A stretch of DNA of 13,867 nt from Bacillota bacterium (GTDB lineage: Bacteria > Bacillota > Clostridia > DSM-8532). The stretch's first letter is position 1. Each line of letters begins with the position of its first letter. Made by a program: the position numbers and the translations under genes. The stretch lies in assembly GCA_023411795.1 (NCBI GenBank), contig JAEYOK010000004.1:1-13867 (forward strand), written 5' to 3'. Below the pieces are notes generated by a model. The model was not told the origin of the DNA, made no database searches, and was given only the letters and a program-made list of their open reading frames with translations. Shown here piece by piece: positions 1 through 7,293 of this stretch.

Positions 1-74
1 TTCCTAAAAAGGTTTAGACTAGAATGAAACACCGTAATTATTCATAGCAACAGGTTAAAGAATTTGGTATAGCG

Positions 75-127
75 AACTTCCCATTATTTTCATCAGCGGC
101 TTCGAAGCGAACTTCGCATTATGTTTA
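75..127 (+). repeat. Repeat cluster 1: two direct units of the ~35-bp family
   Basis: Two cores, at 75-92 (diverged, ending ATTATTTTCA) and 110-127 (AACTTCGCATTATGTTTA), are 35 bp apart. The spacer ends in CGAAG and the next core begins with AACTTCG, giving a small hairpin with stem CGAAG/CTTCG and loop CGAA. A much weaker third copy may lie at about 27-46. The cluster sits 49 bp before the start codon of the HEPN-type gene and forms the left boundary of that gene segment. Confidence 0.75.
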
Positions 128-153
128 GACTACATCCTCCTTGGAGTATAGCA

Positions 154-180
154 ATGAGAAATTGGAGTAAAAGCAAATGA
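154..180 (+). CDS. Possible 8-codon leader peptide overlapping the next start codon
   Basis: A tiny reading frame, MRNWSKSK, has its own TTGGAG site at 141-146 and a 7-base spacing. Its TGA stop (178-180) overlaps the ATG of the next gene (177-179) as ATGA. The Shine-Dalgarno site of the downstream gene (TTGGAG, 162-167) lies inside it. This layout would allow translational coupling. With only eight codons it could be chance, and no known leader is recognised. Confidence 0.25.
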   Translation: MRNWSKSK

Positions 181-1493
181 AAATCGAGTATATTCTTGTT
201 TTGAAAGAAAAAAACAACCCAAAGACCACTAATATCAAACCAAGAATTCAAAAGGTACTTAAAAAGTGCTACGACAACGTTAGTGCAAATAGCTTTATAA
301 TCAAATATAAACGGACTGATTATGTGATTGATTATGAGTGTGTCACGCATAGAACTCATACAGAAGGTAATAATAGTGCGGTTTATTATTTAACTTTTTC
401 ATGTGGAGCTTCAAATAATGAGACTATTGCCTCAGTTTTGGATTCTGTACATGGATGCTTTATGTCAAAAATCAATTCCGGTGAATCAAAATTCCATGTA
501 ACGATTTCTTATGATGAACGAGCCTTGTATTTTTGTTCAAGAGCATATCCTTATTTTATTGAGTTTGAGTCGAAATTAAGATGTTTGATACTCAAATTGC
601 TAACTCAGACATTTGGTACTTTATGGGCTCAAAAAACGCTGACAGAAGAGCAAATTAGGACGATCAAAGAAAAAACACATGGTGGAAATTTAGAAAGAAT
701 AGCTTCTGAAGCACTATATGAAATGGACTTTTCAACATTAGAAGCTTATTTGTTTGCAAAAACAAGAAAGGTTTCCCCCGAACACGTTATTGATAATGAT
801 CTTAATCCTAATTTATTGGAAGAGCTTGACACGGGCAGAATAGGTGCCATCCTTGATTTAGCTCGTCCAAAGTCAAATTGGGAGCGATATTTCTCTGATA
901 AAATTGTAATCGAACAACTTGAAGACAAGCTTACAATTATTCGAGAAGAGCGGAACAAGATTGCTCATATAAAGCACTATTATAAGAAAGATTCCGATGA
1001 AGATAAACAGATATTATCTGGCTTTAATGTTAAATTAGAAGAGGCCACTCGTTCTATAGAAGTTTCTGATTTGACAGCAGAAGGCATTGATGCAATTACT
1101 ACATTTAGCTCGTTCTTAGGTGATTTATTGTCGATTTCAAGTTCATTATCAAGTTTTTCTACTGCAATAAGTGCGCTTCAAGCAAGCGAGCCTAAAACTG
1201 ATTTGTTTCCTGCATTAAGTGCATTTCAAGCAAGTGTGCAAGCGAGCGTGCCTAAAACTGATTTATTTCCTGCAATAAGTGTACTTCAAGCAATCGTGCA
1301 AGCAAGCTTGCCTAAAACCGATTTGTTTCCTGCAATAAGTGCGCTTCAAGCAAGCGTGCAAGCAAGCGTGCCTAAAACTGATTTATTTCCTGCAATAAGT
1401 GCGCTTCAAGCAGGGGTGCAAGCAAGCATGCCTAAAACTGAATTGCAGGGATTAAGAACATTCGTACTTAAGAAGGAAAATAAAGACGATTAG
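177..1493 (+). CDS. HEPN-domain protein (abortive-infection/RNase-like) with tandem-repeat C-terminus
   Basis: 438 residues. The middle section carries a HEPN-like signature: a helix around 123-150 with E131, R135 and W150, then R259-N260-K-I-A-H264, which fits the Rx4-6H motif of HEPN ribonucleases (Abi- and Swt1/Apea-like groups). HEPN proteins of this kind commonly cut RNA in toxin-antitoxin or phage-defence systems; that role is inferred here from the motif. The N-terminal 120 residues are not recognised. The C-terminal ~110 residues are four copies of a 20-residue repeat built on PKTDLFPAISALQASVQASV, with partial copies at both ends, then a short basic and acidic tail (KKENKDD). There is no signal peptide or membrane segment, so it is cytoplasmic. 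The start is supported by TTGGAG nine bases upstream. The gene is alone between two repeat clusters, starting 49 bp after one and stopping 15 bp before the next, like an integron cassette gene. No antitoxin-like partner is adjacent. Confidence 0.65.
   Translation: MKIEYILVLKEKNNPKTTNIKPRIQKVLKKCYDNVSANSFIIKYKRTDYVIDYECVTHRTHTEGNNSAVYYLTFSCGASNNETIASVLDSVHGCFMSKINSGESKFHVTISYDERALYFCSRAYPYFIEFESKLRCLILKLLTQTFGTLWAQKTLTEEQIRTIKEKTHGGNLERIASEALYEMDFSTLEAYLFAKTRKVSPEHVIDNDLNPNLLEELDTGRIGAILDLARPKSNWERYFSDKIVIEQLEDKLTIIREERNKIAHIKHYYKKDSDEDKQILSGFNVKLEEATRSIEVSDLTAEGIDAITTFSSFLGDLLSISSSLSSFSTAISALQASEPKTDLFPALSAFQASVQASVPKTDLFPAISVLQAIVQASLPKTDLFPAISALQASVQASVPKTDLFPAISALQAGVQASMPKTELQGLRTFVLKKENKDD
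1160..1446 (+). repeat. 60-bp in-frame tandem repeat (about 4.3 copies plus a partial first copy)
   Basis: The motif CCTAAAACTG recurs at exact 60-bp steps (1191, 1251, 1311 and 1431; CCTAAAACCG at 1371's predecessor shows one change). Four full 60-bp copies span 1191-1430, with a shortened copy before (about 1160-1190, lacking roughly 12 bases) and a partial copy after. Copies are nearly identical at DNA level, with changes such as GTACTT for GCGCTT, so expansion is recent or homogenised. The repeat encodes 20 residues per copy in the tail of the HEPN-type protein, and copy number is likely to vary between strains. Confidence 0.9.
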
Positions 1494-1508
1494 TTATACT
1501 TCGAGAAG

Positions 1509-1595
1509 ATCTTCGGATAATGTTTAGCCCAAGCGGTTAACCAAACTTCACATTATGTTAACCCAAGCGGCAAACCGAACTTCCAATTATGTTTA
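1509..1595 (+). repeat. Repeat cluster 2: three direct units
   Basis: Cores lie at 1509-1526 (diverged, inside the palindrome GAAGATCTTC), 1544-1561 (AACTTCACATTATGTTAA) and 1578-1595 (AACTTCCAATTATGTTTA), with steps of 35 and 34 bp. The spacers are of the CCCAAGCGG type. The first spacer can fold with the preceding core end, TTAGCC pairing with GGTTAA around CAAGC. The cluster starts 15 bp after the HEPN-type gene stops and overlaps the 3' end of the broken minus-strand gene. Confidence 0.85.
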
Positions 1596-2193
1596 CTAGC
1601 ATTAAGAAGAGAATTTTTCAAAATGTAGAACCATGCTTGATGACTTTTGCGACCAAGCTGAATGCCGGGGCCGGATGGGGGGCGACCGGACCGGGGCTTT
1701 TCCACTGAGGCCGAAACGATTCCGCTGAATATAATATCGTCCGTAAGCGAGGAATGCACGCGAAACGTCAGCGTTCCCCGGTAGACGCCGCTTGGTGCCG
1801 CGTTGTATGCGTCCCTGGAAATCAGAACGCGTACGTCAAACGTCTGGCCGCTATTGGAGGCGTGAATTTGGGCGGGCGGCGCAAACTTCACCGTGCTGGG
1901 CAGTGTGACCCCGGCATTGCGCGTATGCGTCAGCGGGGCTGCAAGCAGATCCACCGATAAAATCTCGCCATCATAGAGCAGCAGATCGCCAAAGCCGATC
2001 GGCCAATCAGTGTATCTGTCTGCCCATATGGAATAATAGCATGTTGGGGGTGCGTGAAGTGATACACTGGTTCCAATTTGGCAGTTACCTGCGTGGTGGA
2101 TGTCGCGGCCAAAGCGCCAGAGAAGGGGCACGCCGCTGCAAGCAGTATGAGCACGGCTAAAGTACCGCAGATGCGTCTCAATTTACTGCCCAT
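1553..2193 (-). pseudogene. Broken secreted beta-rich (Ig-like/WxL-like) surface protein, frameshifted and 3'-replaced
   Basis: Translation starts at 2193 after a strong AAAGGGGG site and gives a clear signal peptide (MGSKLRRICG, then a hydrophobic stretch ending SGALAA), followed by TTQVTAKLEP. The frame is then lost: the rest of the protein continues in another frame, with strand-like text such as DLLLYDGEILSV, FDVRVLISRD and SGVYRGTLTFRV. The break coincides with a near-duplicate of 8 bp at 1995-2010 (CCGATCGG then CCAATCAG); removing one copy joins IPYGQTDT to PIGFGDLLLYDG. The last ~15 residues are encoded by a repeat unit of cluster 2 and the TAA lies in the next core, so the natural C-terminus has been replaced. 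The product resembles exported immunoglobulin-like or WxL-type wall proteins, but the exact family is not certain. The DNA is clearly more GC-rich than its neighbours, suggesting separate ancestry. Confidence 0.6.
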
Positions 2194-2456
2194 GGGTGCG
2201 CCCCCTTTCTTATTCCCTGATGCATACCGTGCTTAACTTAAATAACCGACTCTGCATATTTGAGGTTGAGAATACATGGGTTTTTCTGTCTTTTACGACC
2301 TTGCACTCCATTTCGTCAAAGATAGTGCCTACAAAAGCAGTGGAGTTACCATCACCATTGGGGACAAGAAGAATCGGGCCAGTTTCTATTGTCTATAAGG
2401 ATTTATTATGCTAGTATGTAAATAATTATATATTTTCCATAGAAAGGGTAAGTGGA
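2194..2456 (+). other. Intergenic region with no confident gene
   Basis: This stretch separates the divergent minus-strand pseudogene from the plus-strand lipoprotein gene and should hold promoters for both. No good -35/-10 pair was found by eye. A 40-codon plus frame at 2275-2397 (starting MGFSVFYDLALHFVK) has only a weak GAGG-like site and is not recognised; it could be a gene remnant. No repeat core is present. Confidence 0.4.
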
Positions 2457-3593
2457 ATGAAACAAGTATCTTATGTATGTCTCGCATTACTCCTTGCTCT
2501 CTCTCTTACCGCTTGCGGCCAAAAAGCAGATGCAAACCCGAAAGGCAATTTGAACGGCGTAGAACAGCAACAAACCGAACCTGATAGTAAAGCATTTCAA
2601 CCTGATTATTCACCTGAACAAAAAAACTTCTTGGGCAATACTGCAGCGAATTTGATGCAGGGCGCTTATGTCGCTAAACAAGGCGACTGGATTTACTATT
2701 TTAACGGTGTTAAGGGGATACAGAAAAGAAACGACGTAACTGGTGAGACAAAAGATGTGACCTCTGAATCAGGATCTCAGATCAGCGTGCAAGGAGATTA
2801 TATTTATTTCATAAATGATATTAGCAACGACGATTTGGGTGAGTTGTGTAGGATAAGAACCGACGGCGAGGACTTCTCCATAATAGCGAATGATCTTGAG
2901 TGTGTAAAAAGCGATTATATCCACAATGCCTTTTATAGTATCGCAGGTGATACTGTTTACTTCTGTCAGTATATTCGACAACCTAACGGCGATACAAAAA
3001 AATTTCTGTGCAAGATGAACCTTGAAGGTTCAGAAATCCAACCACTTTTTGAAGCCGATTTTCTTTATGGCACAACCGAAACACATGTTATTTTTGAACT
3101 TGATGACAGCGAAAAGGTAAATGCAATCCTGCTTGAAGGGGGCACTGACGAAATAATTGAATTCAAATACAAATACACTAAGAGCATATTTGACGGGGGC
3201 GGGGATGATTACCGCTCCTTGGACATGAATATCTCATTTGAAGGGGATGCATTGTACTATTATTATGGAAAAAAGTTTTATCAAGCCAAGATTGAAAGTC
3301 CGGATCAATTTAATGAAATAGCGGACATTGAAGATCTCATTGAAAAAAGCACTCAGAAGCTGGATGGACCTGAAACATCAACCATGAACGCATATAATGG
3401 TAACCTTTTCTTTTGGAAAGGCGGATTAGTCAAAGTTGATGTAAAAACTGGCGAAGTAAAGCAACTAAATGAATCAGCTGCTCACAGCATCAACGTAGTG
3501 GATGACAAATGGGTTTATTACCGTGATAAAGAGGGGCTGAACCGAGTAAGTTGGCAGGGCACCGGATGGGAACTGCTTGCGAATAAAATCTGA
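2457..3593 (+). CDS. DUF5050-type lipoprotein (beta-propeller-like)
   Basis: 378 residues. A lipoprotein signal peptide ends in the lipobox LTAC with C20 as the acylated residue, so the protein is anchored on the outer face of the membrane. After a polar linker (22-60) come repeated segments of the kind GDWIYYFN, GDYIYFIN, LCRIRTDG, GDTVYFCQ, GDALYYYY and DDKWVYYRD. These match the DUF5050 family of repeated four-strand blades around a G-D-x-I/V-Y-Y motif, often part of propeller-like receptor domains. No catalytic residues are evident; a binding or sensing role is the usual guess for the family and is not shown here. The ATG at 2457 is supported by AAAGGG eight bases upstream. It is the first of three plus-strand genes for exported proteins, with a 148-bp gap to the next, so co-transcription is possible but unproven. 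Confidence 0.75.
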   Translation: MKQVSYVCLALLLALSLTACGQKADANPKGNLNGVEQQQTEPDSKAFQPDYSPEQKNFLGNTAANLMQGAYVAKQGDWIYYFNGVKGIQKRNDVTGETKDVTSESGSQISVQGDYIYFINDISNDDLGELCRIRTDGEDFSIIANDLECVKSDYIHNAFYSIAGDTVYFCQYIRQPNGDTKKFLCKMNLEGSEIQPLFEADFLYGTTETHVIFELDDSEKVNAILLEGGTDEIIEFKYKYTKSIFDGGGDDYRSLDMNISFEGDALYYYYGKKFYQAKIESPDQFNEIADIEDLIEKSTQKLDGPETSTMNAYNGNLFFWKGGLVKVDVKTGEVKQLNESAAHSINVVDDKWVYYRDKEGLNRVSWQGTGWELLANKI

Positions 3594-3741
3594 TGATAAA
3601 GTTCTGCTCTGGGGGGATTACTATCTAATCTTACAATTGGAGAGTAGTTCCCTTCCCCATACAAAAGACCATCTCGTAATTCTAGTGATGTATTCCGTGA
3701 GTTTAATTGGAAAATAGACAGAAATATCGGAGTATTGGCAA

Positions 3742-5427
3742 ATGAGGAAAAATGGGTTAATACGAAAAATTGTCTATGTTATAGGAACAATAATTCTTGT
3801 CATATCACTATTGATTGGCATATTTGTTTTCAAAAACTTAAGTGATTACGGACGTTTTAAAGAAGAATATAATCAGAAGAATAATGCAGAAAATTTGCCT
3901 GCTGCCACTGATGCTCCCGGTTTATCACCAGAAATTAGTGAACTGATTAATTCACATAGTCCTGTATTAAAAACGGCAGAAACAGATCTAAGCAATGTGG
4001 TTTTGAATTTAGACGACGCGCACTATAATGAATTTGAAAATTATATCAGAGACATTAAGGTTACATATTTGTATGAAGACATGTTCGGCATAGAAGAAGC
4101 CTTTCAAAAATACAAGCAGTTACAGTTCCCTGTTGTAAGCCATAGTGGAGACATTTTAGATAGTAACGGTCATATCGATGCTTCGGAATTAAAGAGAAAA
4201 ATCTTAGTCAACAATGAAATATATCTTAAAAATGATGAAGATATTGGAATTAAATACTACAAAGAGGTTGAAGATAAAGACTTAACACAAATATGTGAAA
4301 TTATTGCGGAAACAGTCGAATATCACAGTCAGAATAATTTGATAAACGTTGATAAAGTCAGCTGCAACTTATCCACATTGAAAGTGTTTGTAAATGCTAC
4401 ACCAGATATGGCATATGTGACAGATGATAATTGTTTAGTTATTATTCCGGATATGATAGGTGTTCTGCAAATAATGAACCCGGATCAGGATAGCTTTAGA
4501 GATACGATCATTCATGAAACAATGCACATATTTCAACACGCTTGTATTGATATGAAAAATGCTTACGATTATGAAAAAAACTACGGCAACAGCTACTCAT
4601 GGGAAGAATTGCAGATCAACCCATTAATGTGGCTCTGGTATATTGAAGCTTCAGCTGAGAAAAATAACACCAATTATACAGGAGATAAGCCAAGTACTTA
4701 CCATAATATGATTGGCTATTTAGAAAGCCTAAGTTTATCAACTATTTTAAAGGATGATGTGCTAGTTAATCAGACGGAGAGAATGACTTTAAATACGGGA
4801 AGACTAGAACCATTGTTTAAACAATTTGAATGCAAAAACGAACAAGATCAGAATGAAATAATTAAGATGATGTATTCAATAGAAATTATGCAATCCGATT
4901 GCCCGGATTTTCTCAGCCTTTATCAAAAAAGATATGGTGAGGAGTTAGCCGGTCAGGATAAGGATGTCTATAATCACACCACGAAAAATAGCATATTAAC
5001 CACTTTGACCAAGGCGTTTTATTTAAACTTAGCCAAACAAGTTTCAGAAGAAAACATACCTTTGCACGATGTTTTCTTTCTGATAACGGTTTTCGAAAAT
5101 GACATCAACAGCCATGTAATGTACAACAATATGGAACGCTTCGAATATATAAAAGATTTCTTAAAAGTGTATATCGATATTCAAGATACTTTCTTCAAAG
5201 CCCTATCCCAAAGTAGCAACTATGATATTGAAAAAGTATTAGACGCGTACAGCGACTATGGACTGACCATATTGAAGGACGGAGAAAAAGCGCCTAACTA
5301 CCGCCTTGATTGGCTAGCTCAAGATAAGCGCGAGTATATCCTTTCCAGAGATGAATTTTTGCGCGATATGTGTACAGGCAATATTCGAAATAGTTTTTCT
5401 ATAATGCTAGAAGCGCAAAATTCTTAA
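3742..5427 (+). CDS. Membrane-anchored zincin-like metallopeptidase (HExxH)
   Basis: 561 residues. One N-terminal transmembrane helix (about 9-31) follows a basic start (MRKNGLIRK), so the large domain is most likely outside the cell. The zinc motif is HETMH at 258-262 in a helix (DTIIHETMHIFQHA). A likely third ligand is E302 or E306 in YIEASAEK, the distance and context expected of gluzincin-type peptidases. The remaining 250 residues are helix-rich and not recognised. The substrate is unknown; similar anchored zincins in Bacillota act on extracellular proteins or peptides, which is an inference here. The start is set by CGGAG at 3728-3732, nine bases before the ATG. The gene is AT-rich compared with the following lipoprotein gene, from which it is separated by 130 bp. 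It does not closely match a named peptidase family that I can recall. Confidence 0.65.
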   Translation: MRKNGLIRKIVYVIGTIILVISLLIGIFVFKNLSDYGRFKEEYNQKNNAENLPAATDAPGLSPEISELINSHSPVLKTAETDLSNVVLNLDDAHYNEFENYIRDIKVTYLYEDMFGIEEAFQKYKQLQFPVVSHSGDILDSNGHIDASELKRKILVNNEIYLKNDEDIGIKYYKEVEDKDLTQICEIIAETVEYHSQNNLINVDKVSCNLSTLKVFVNATPDMAYVTDDNCLVIIPDMIGVLQIMNPDQDSFRDTIIHETMHIFQHACIDMKNAYDYEKNYGNSYSWEELQINPLMWLWYIEASAEKNNTNYTGDKPSTYHNMIGYLESLSLSTILKDDVLVNQTERMTLNTGRLEPLFKQFECKNEQDQNEIIKMMYSIEIMQSDCPDFLSLYQKRYGEELAGQDKDVYNHTTKNSILTTLTKAFYLNLAKQVSEENIPLHDVFFLITVFENDINSHVMYNNMERFEYIKDFLKVYIDIQDTFFKALSQSSNYDIEKVLDAYSDYGLTILKDGEKAPNYRLDWLAQDKREYILSRDEFLRDMCTGNIRNSFSIMLEAQNS

Positions 5428-5557
5428 ACTTACCACGATTTGAGCAATAGCCATTGTAATAGTAATTTCATCTGCTGTTGTTAAGCTCACCTCCGTTCCG
5501 AGGATTGGGGTAAGAATAAAAGCGTCCCTGCAAACCTTAATAACTAAGGAGATTTTT

Positions 5558-7033
5558 ATGAGCAGAACAAGGTTACTTCAAACAGCATGTTTAGTTGTCT
5601 TGGTAGCTTCCATGATCGTTGGCTTGCTCGCAGGGTGCAGCAGAAGAATTTCGAGTCCTATGGTCAGAGGTAACGTAACGACTTCACCAAATTCAACATC
5701 GGCACAGGAGACGCTTGATACGGCTCAACAGATGCCCGAAAGCATCCCGAATGGTGAATTGGGCAAAGTGGAGACTCTTCTCGACGTGACGGTCACAATA
5801 CCTTGGGGATACTTCGATAAGGACTTCGACCCTGAGGCGTATAACGAAGAAAATGGGTACATCAGCACAACGGTGCATGAGAACGGCAACGTGTCGTTAA
5901 CGATGAGCAAGGCCCGGTACGATGAGGTGCTTTCGGAAAGGGCCGCTGGCATAGAGGATCACTTCAACAGGATTTTGATCAACGGCATACAATCTCCCTA
6001 TGTAAAGGCCATTACCTCGACGGACGGATACCGGAAAGTCGCGGTAGACGTCGACAGAGCCGGCTATAAAAAAGATGTCGGTTACACCTGCTATATGGTG
6101 TGGTCGAGCGCGGAGCTGTATCAGTATTATTGGGGCGAGCAGCCGCGCTGTGAGATCGAAGTCTACGACGTTCAGACCGGCGAATTGATAGAAACCGTCG
6201 TTTATCCCAAGAATAATACGGCCTCCGCAGGCGAATCTCCTGCCCCCTCTGCCGAAGCGACACCCGCATCCGCTGCAGCTGCGGTAGACCCCAAGTTCGA
6301 TTTTATGACCGACGATAATTTAAAAGAGGCTCAGAAAGCGGATGTTAACCTCGATGGCAAAGCGGATACCGTTCAGCTCTACTGCCCCTACAGCTCCGGA
6401 GGGGAATTTGAAAAATACGCGCTTAAAATTGGCGATACGAATATTTGTATTGATCAGTACGGATATGAACTGTATTTAGGGTTTGCGGATATCGACAAAA
6501 ACGACAAATTTAACGAGATTGCCGTAAGCATCATCGGCGATAGTGATTTTGCACAGACCTCGTTTTTCCGGTACGACGGAAAGTCCATCATGAAACTTGG
6601 GACTATAGACGGTTTTTACGGAGAATATCGTTCAGGCTCATATTCTTCCACTGGCAAAGTAACGGTCAATGGTTCCGGTACCGTCAGGACGATGGCGAGA
6701 GGGGATATACTCCACACATGGTCCTATGACGATGAATATATCATTAATAATAATACACTCAAGCAAGTGCCTAGGGACCTGTACTTGATGAATTGCGAAG
6801 TGACAGTAATAAAGCAAATCACGCTTAAGAAATCACGTACAGATGCCAATCCCGGTATCACCTTAAAAGTAGGGGAAGTTGTCATCATTAAAGAAACGGA
6901 TAATAAGAGTTGGTGCTCCGTCGTGAACAGCAAGGGAGAGACAGGATGGTTTGAGGTATATGATTACGATATGATAAAAGGTACGGATTTAAGCGCTGCC
7001 GAATTCTTCGATGGATTAGATTACGCCGGTTGA
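5558..7033 (+). CDS. Lipoprotein with EF-hand/FG-GAP-like repeats and C-terminal SH3-like domain
   Basis: 491 residues. The signal peptide ends in the lipobox LLAGC with C27 as lipidation site, followed by a Ser/Thr-rich linker. Residues about 65-215 form an unrecognised globular region. A linker rich in Ala, Pro and Ser (about 220-245) leads to two calcium-site-like segments, DVNLDGKADT (from about 262) and FADIDKNDKFNE (from about 310), as in VCBS/FG-GAP-like or dockerin-like loops. The C-terminal part (about 430-475) contains VGEVVIIKETDNKSWCSV and GWFEVYD, the pattern of bacterial SH3 domains that bind cell-wall material. It is probably a wall-associated surface lipoprotein of unknown ligand. 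The ATG follows AAGGAG with six bases of spacing. It is the third exported protein in a row, and a terminator at 7157-7185 follows. Confidence 0.7.
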   Translation: MSRTRLLQTACLVVLVASMIVGLLAGCSRRISSPMVRGNVTTSPNSTSAQETLDTAQQMPESIPNGELGKVETLLDVTVTIPWGYFDKDFDPEAYNEENGYISTTVHENGNVSLTMSKARYDEVLSERAAGIEDHFNRILINGIQSPYVKAITSTDGYRKVAVDVDRAGYKKDVGYTCYMVWSSAELYQYYWGEQPRCEIEVYDVQTGELIETVVYPKNNTASAGESPAPSAEATPASAAAAVDPKFDFMTDDNLKEAQKADVNLDGKADTVQLYCPYSSGGEFEKYALKIGDTNICIDQYGYELYLGFADIDKNDKFNEIAVSIIGDSDFAQTSFFRYDGKSIMKLGTIDGFYGEYRSGSYSSTGKVTVNGSGTVRTMARGDILHTWSYDDEYIINNNTLKQVPRDLYLMNCEVTVIKQITLKKSRTDANPGITLKVGEVVIIKETDNKSWCSVVNSKGETGWFEVYDYDMIKGTDLSAAEFFDGLDYAG

Positions 7034-7156
7034 AAACAAGCTTTGTTTTAATACTATAACCCGTAGCGTGGCAAAGACCTACTCTGCGAGTTAGTTTCTG
7101 CCTATTCTATTGTCCAAGTTATCCCCGTTCCATCTTTGGAAGCAAACATGCACAAT

Positions 7157-7185
7157 GAAAAAGTCCAGATTATCTGGGCTTTTTC
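7157..7185 (+). terminator. Rho-independent terminator
   Basis: A 12-bp stem, GAAAAAGTCCAG paired with CTGGGCTTTTTC (one G-T pair), closes a 5-base loop ATTAT. The 3' arm carries the T-run and is followed by GTGTTTT. It lies 124 bp after the lipoprotein gene on the plus strand and is the likely end of that transcription unit. Because both arms carry A/T runs it may also work from the minus strand, against read-through from the diguanylate cyclase gene. Confidence 0.7.
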
Positions 7186-7240
7186 GTGTTTTGGGGATGA
7201 TTCTGCCAGCACGGGACCGCCCGATAACCGCTTTAACCCA

Positions 7241-7293
7241 AACTTCGGATTATGTTTAACCCGAGCGGATATCTAAACTTCGCATTATGTTTA
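7241..7293 (+). repeat. Repeat cluster 3: two direct units
   Basis: Cores are at 7241-7258 (AACTTCGGATTATGTTTA) and 7276-7293 (AACTTCGCATTATGTTTA), 35 bp apart, with a spacer of the CCCGAGCGG type. The second core extends to an inverted pair TAAAC...GTTTA around 10 bases. Its last three bases (TTA) are the stop codon TAA of the minus-strand diguanylate cyclase gene. Confidence 0.85.

Noticed and set aside
2196..2414. 72-codon plus frame upstream of the DUF5050-type gene
   Set aside because: Low-complexity text, no ribosome site, and it overlaps the promoter region of the flanking genes.
3594..3741. Terminator or riboswitch in the gap between the first two plus-strand exported-protein genes
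   Set aside because: Only weak, interrupted pairing between GGGG-rich and CCCC-rich parts and no T-run.
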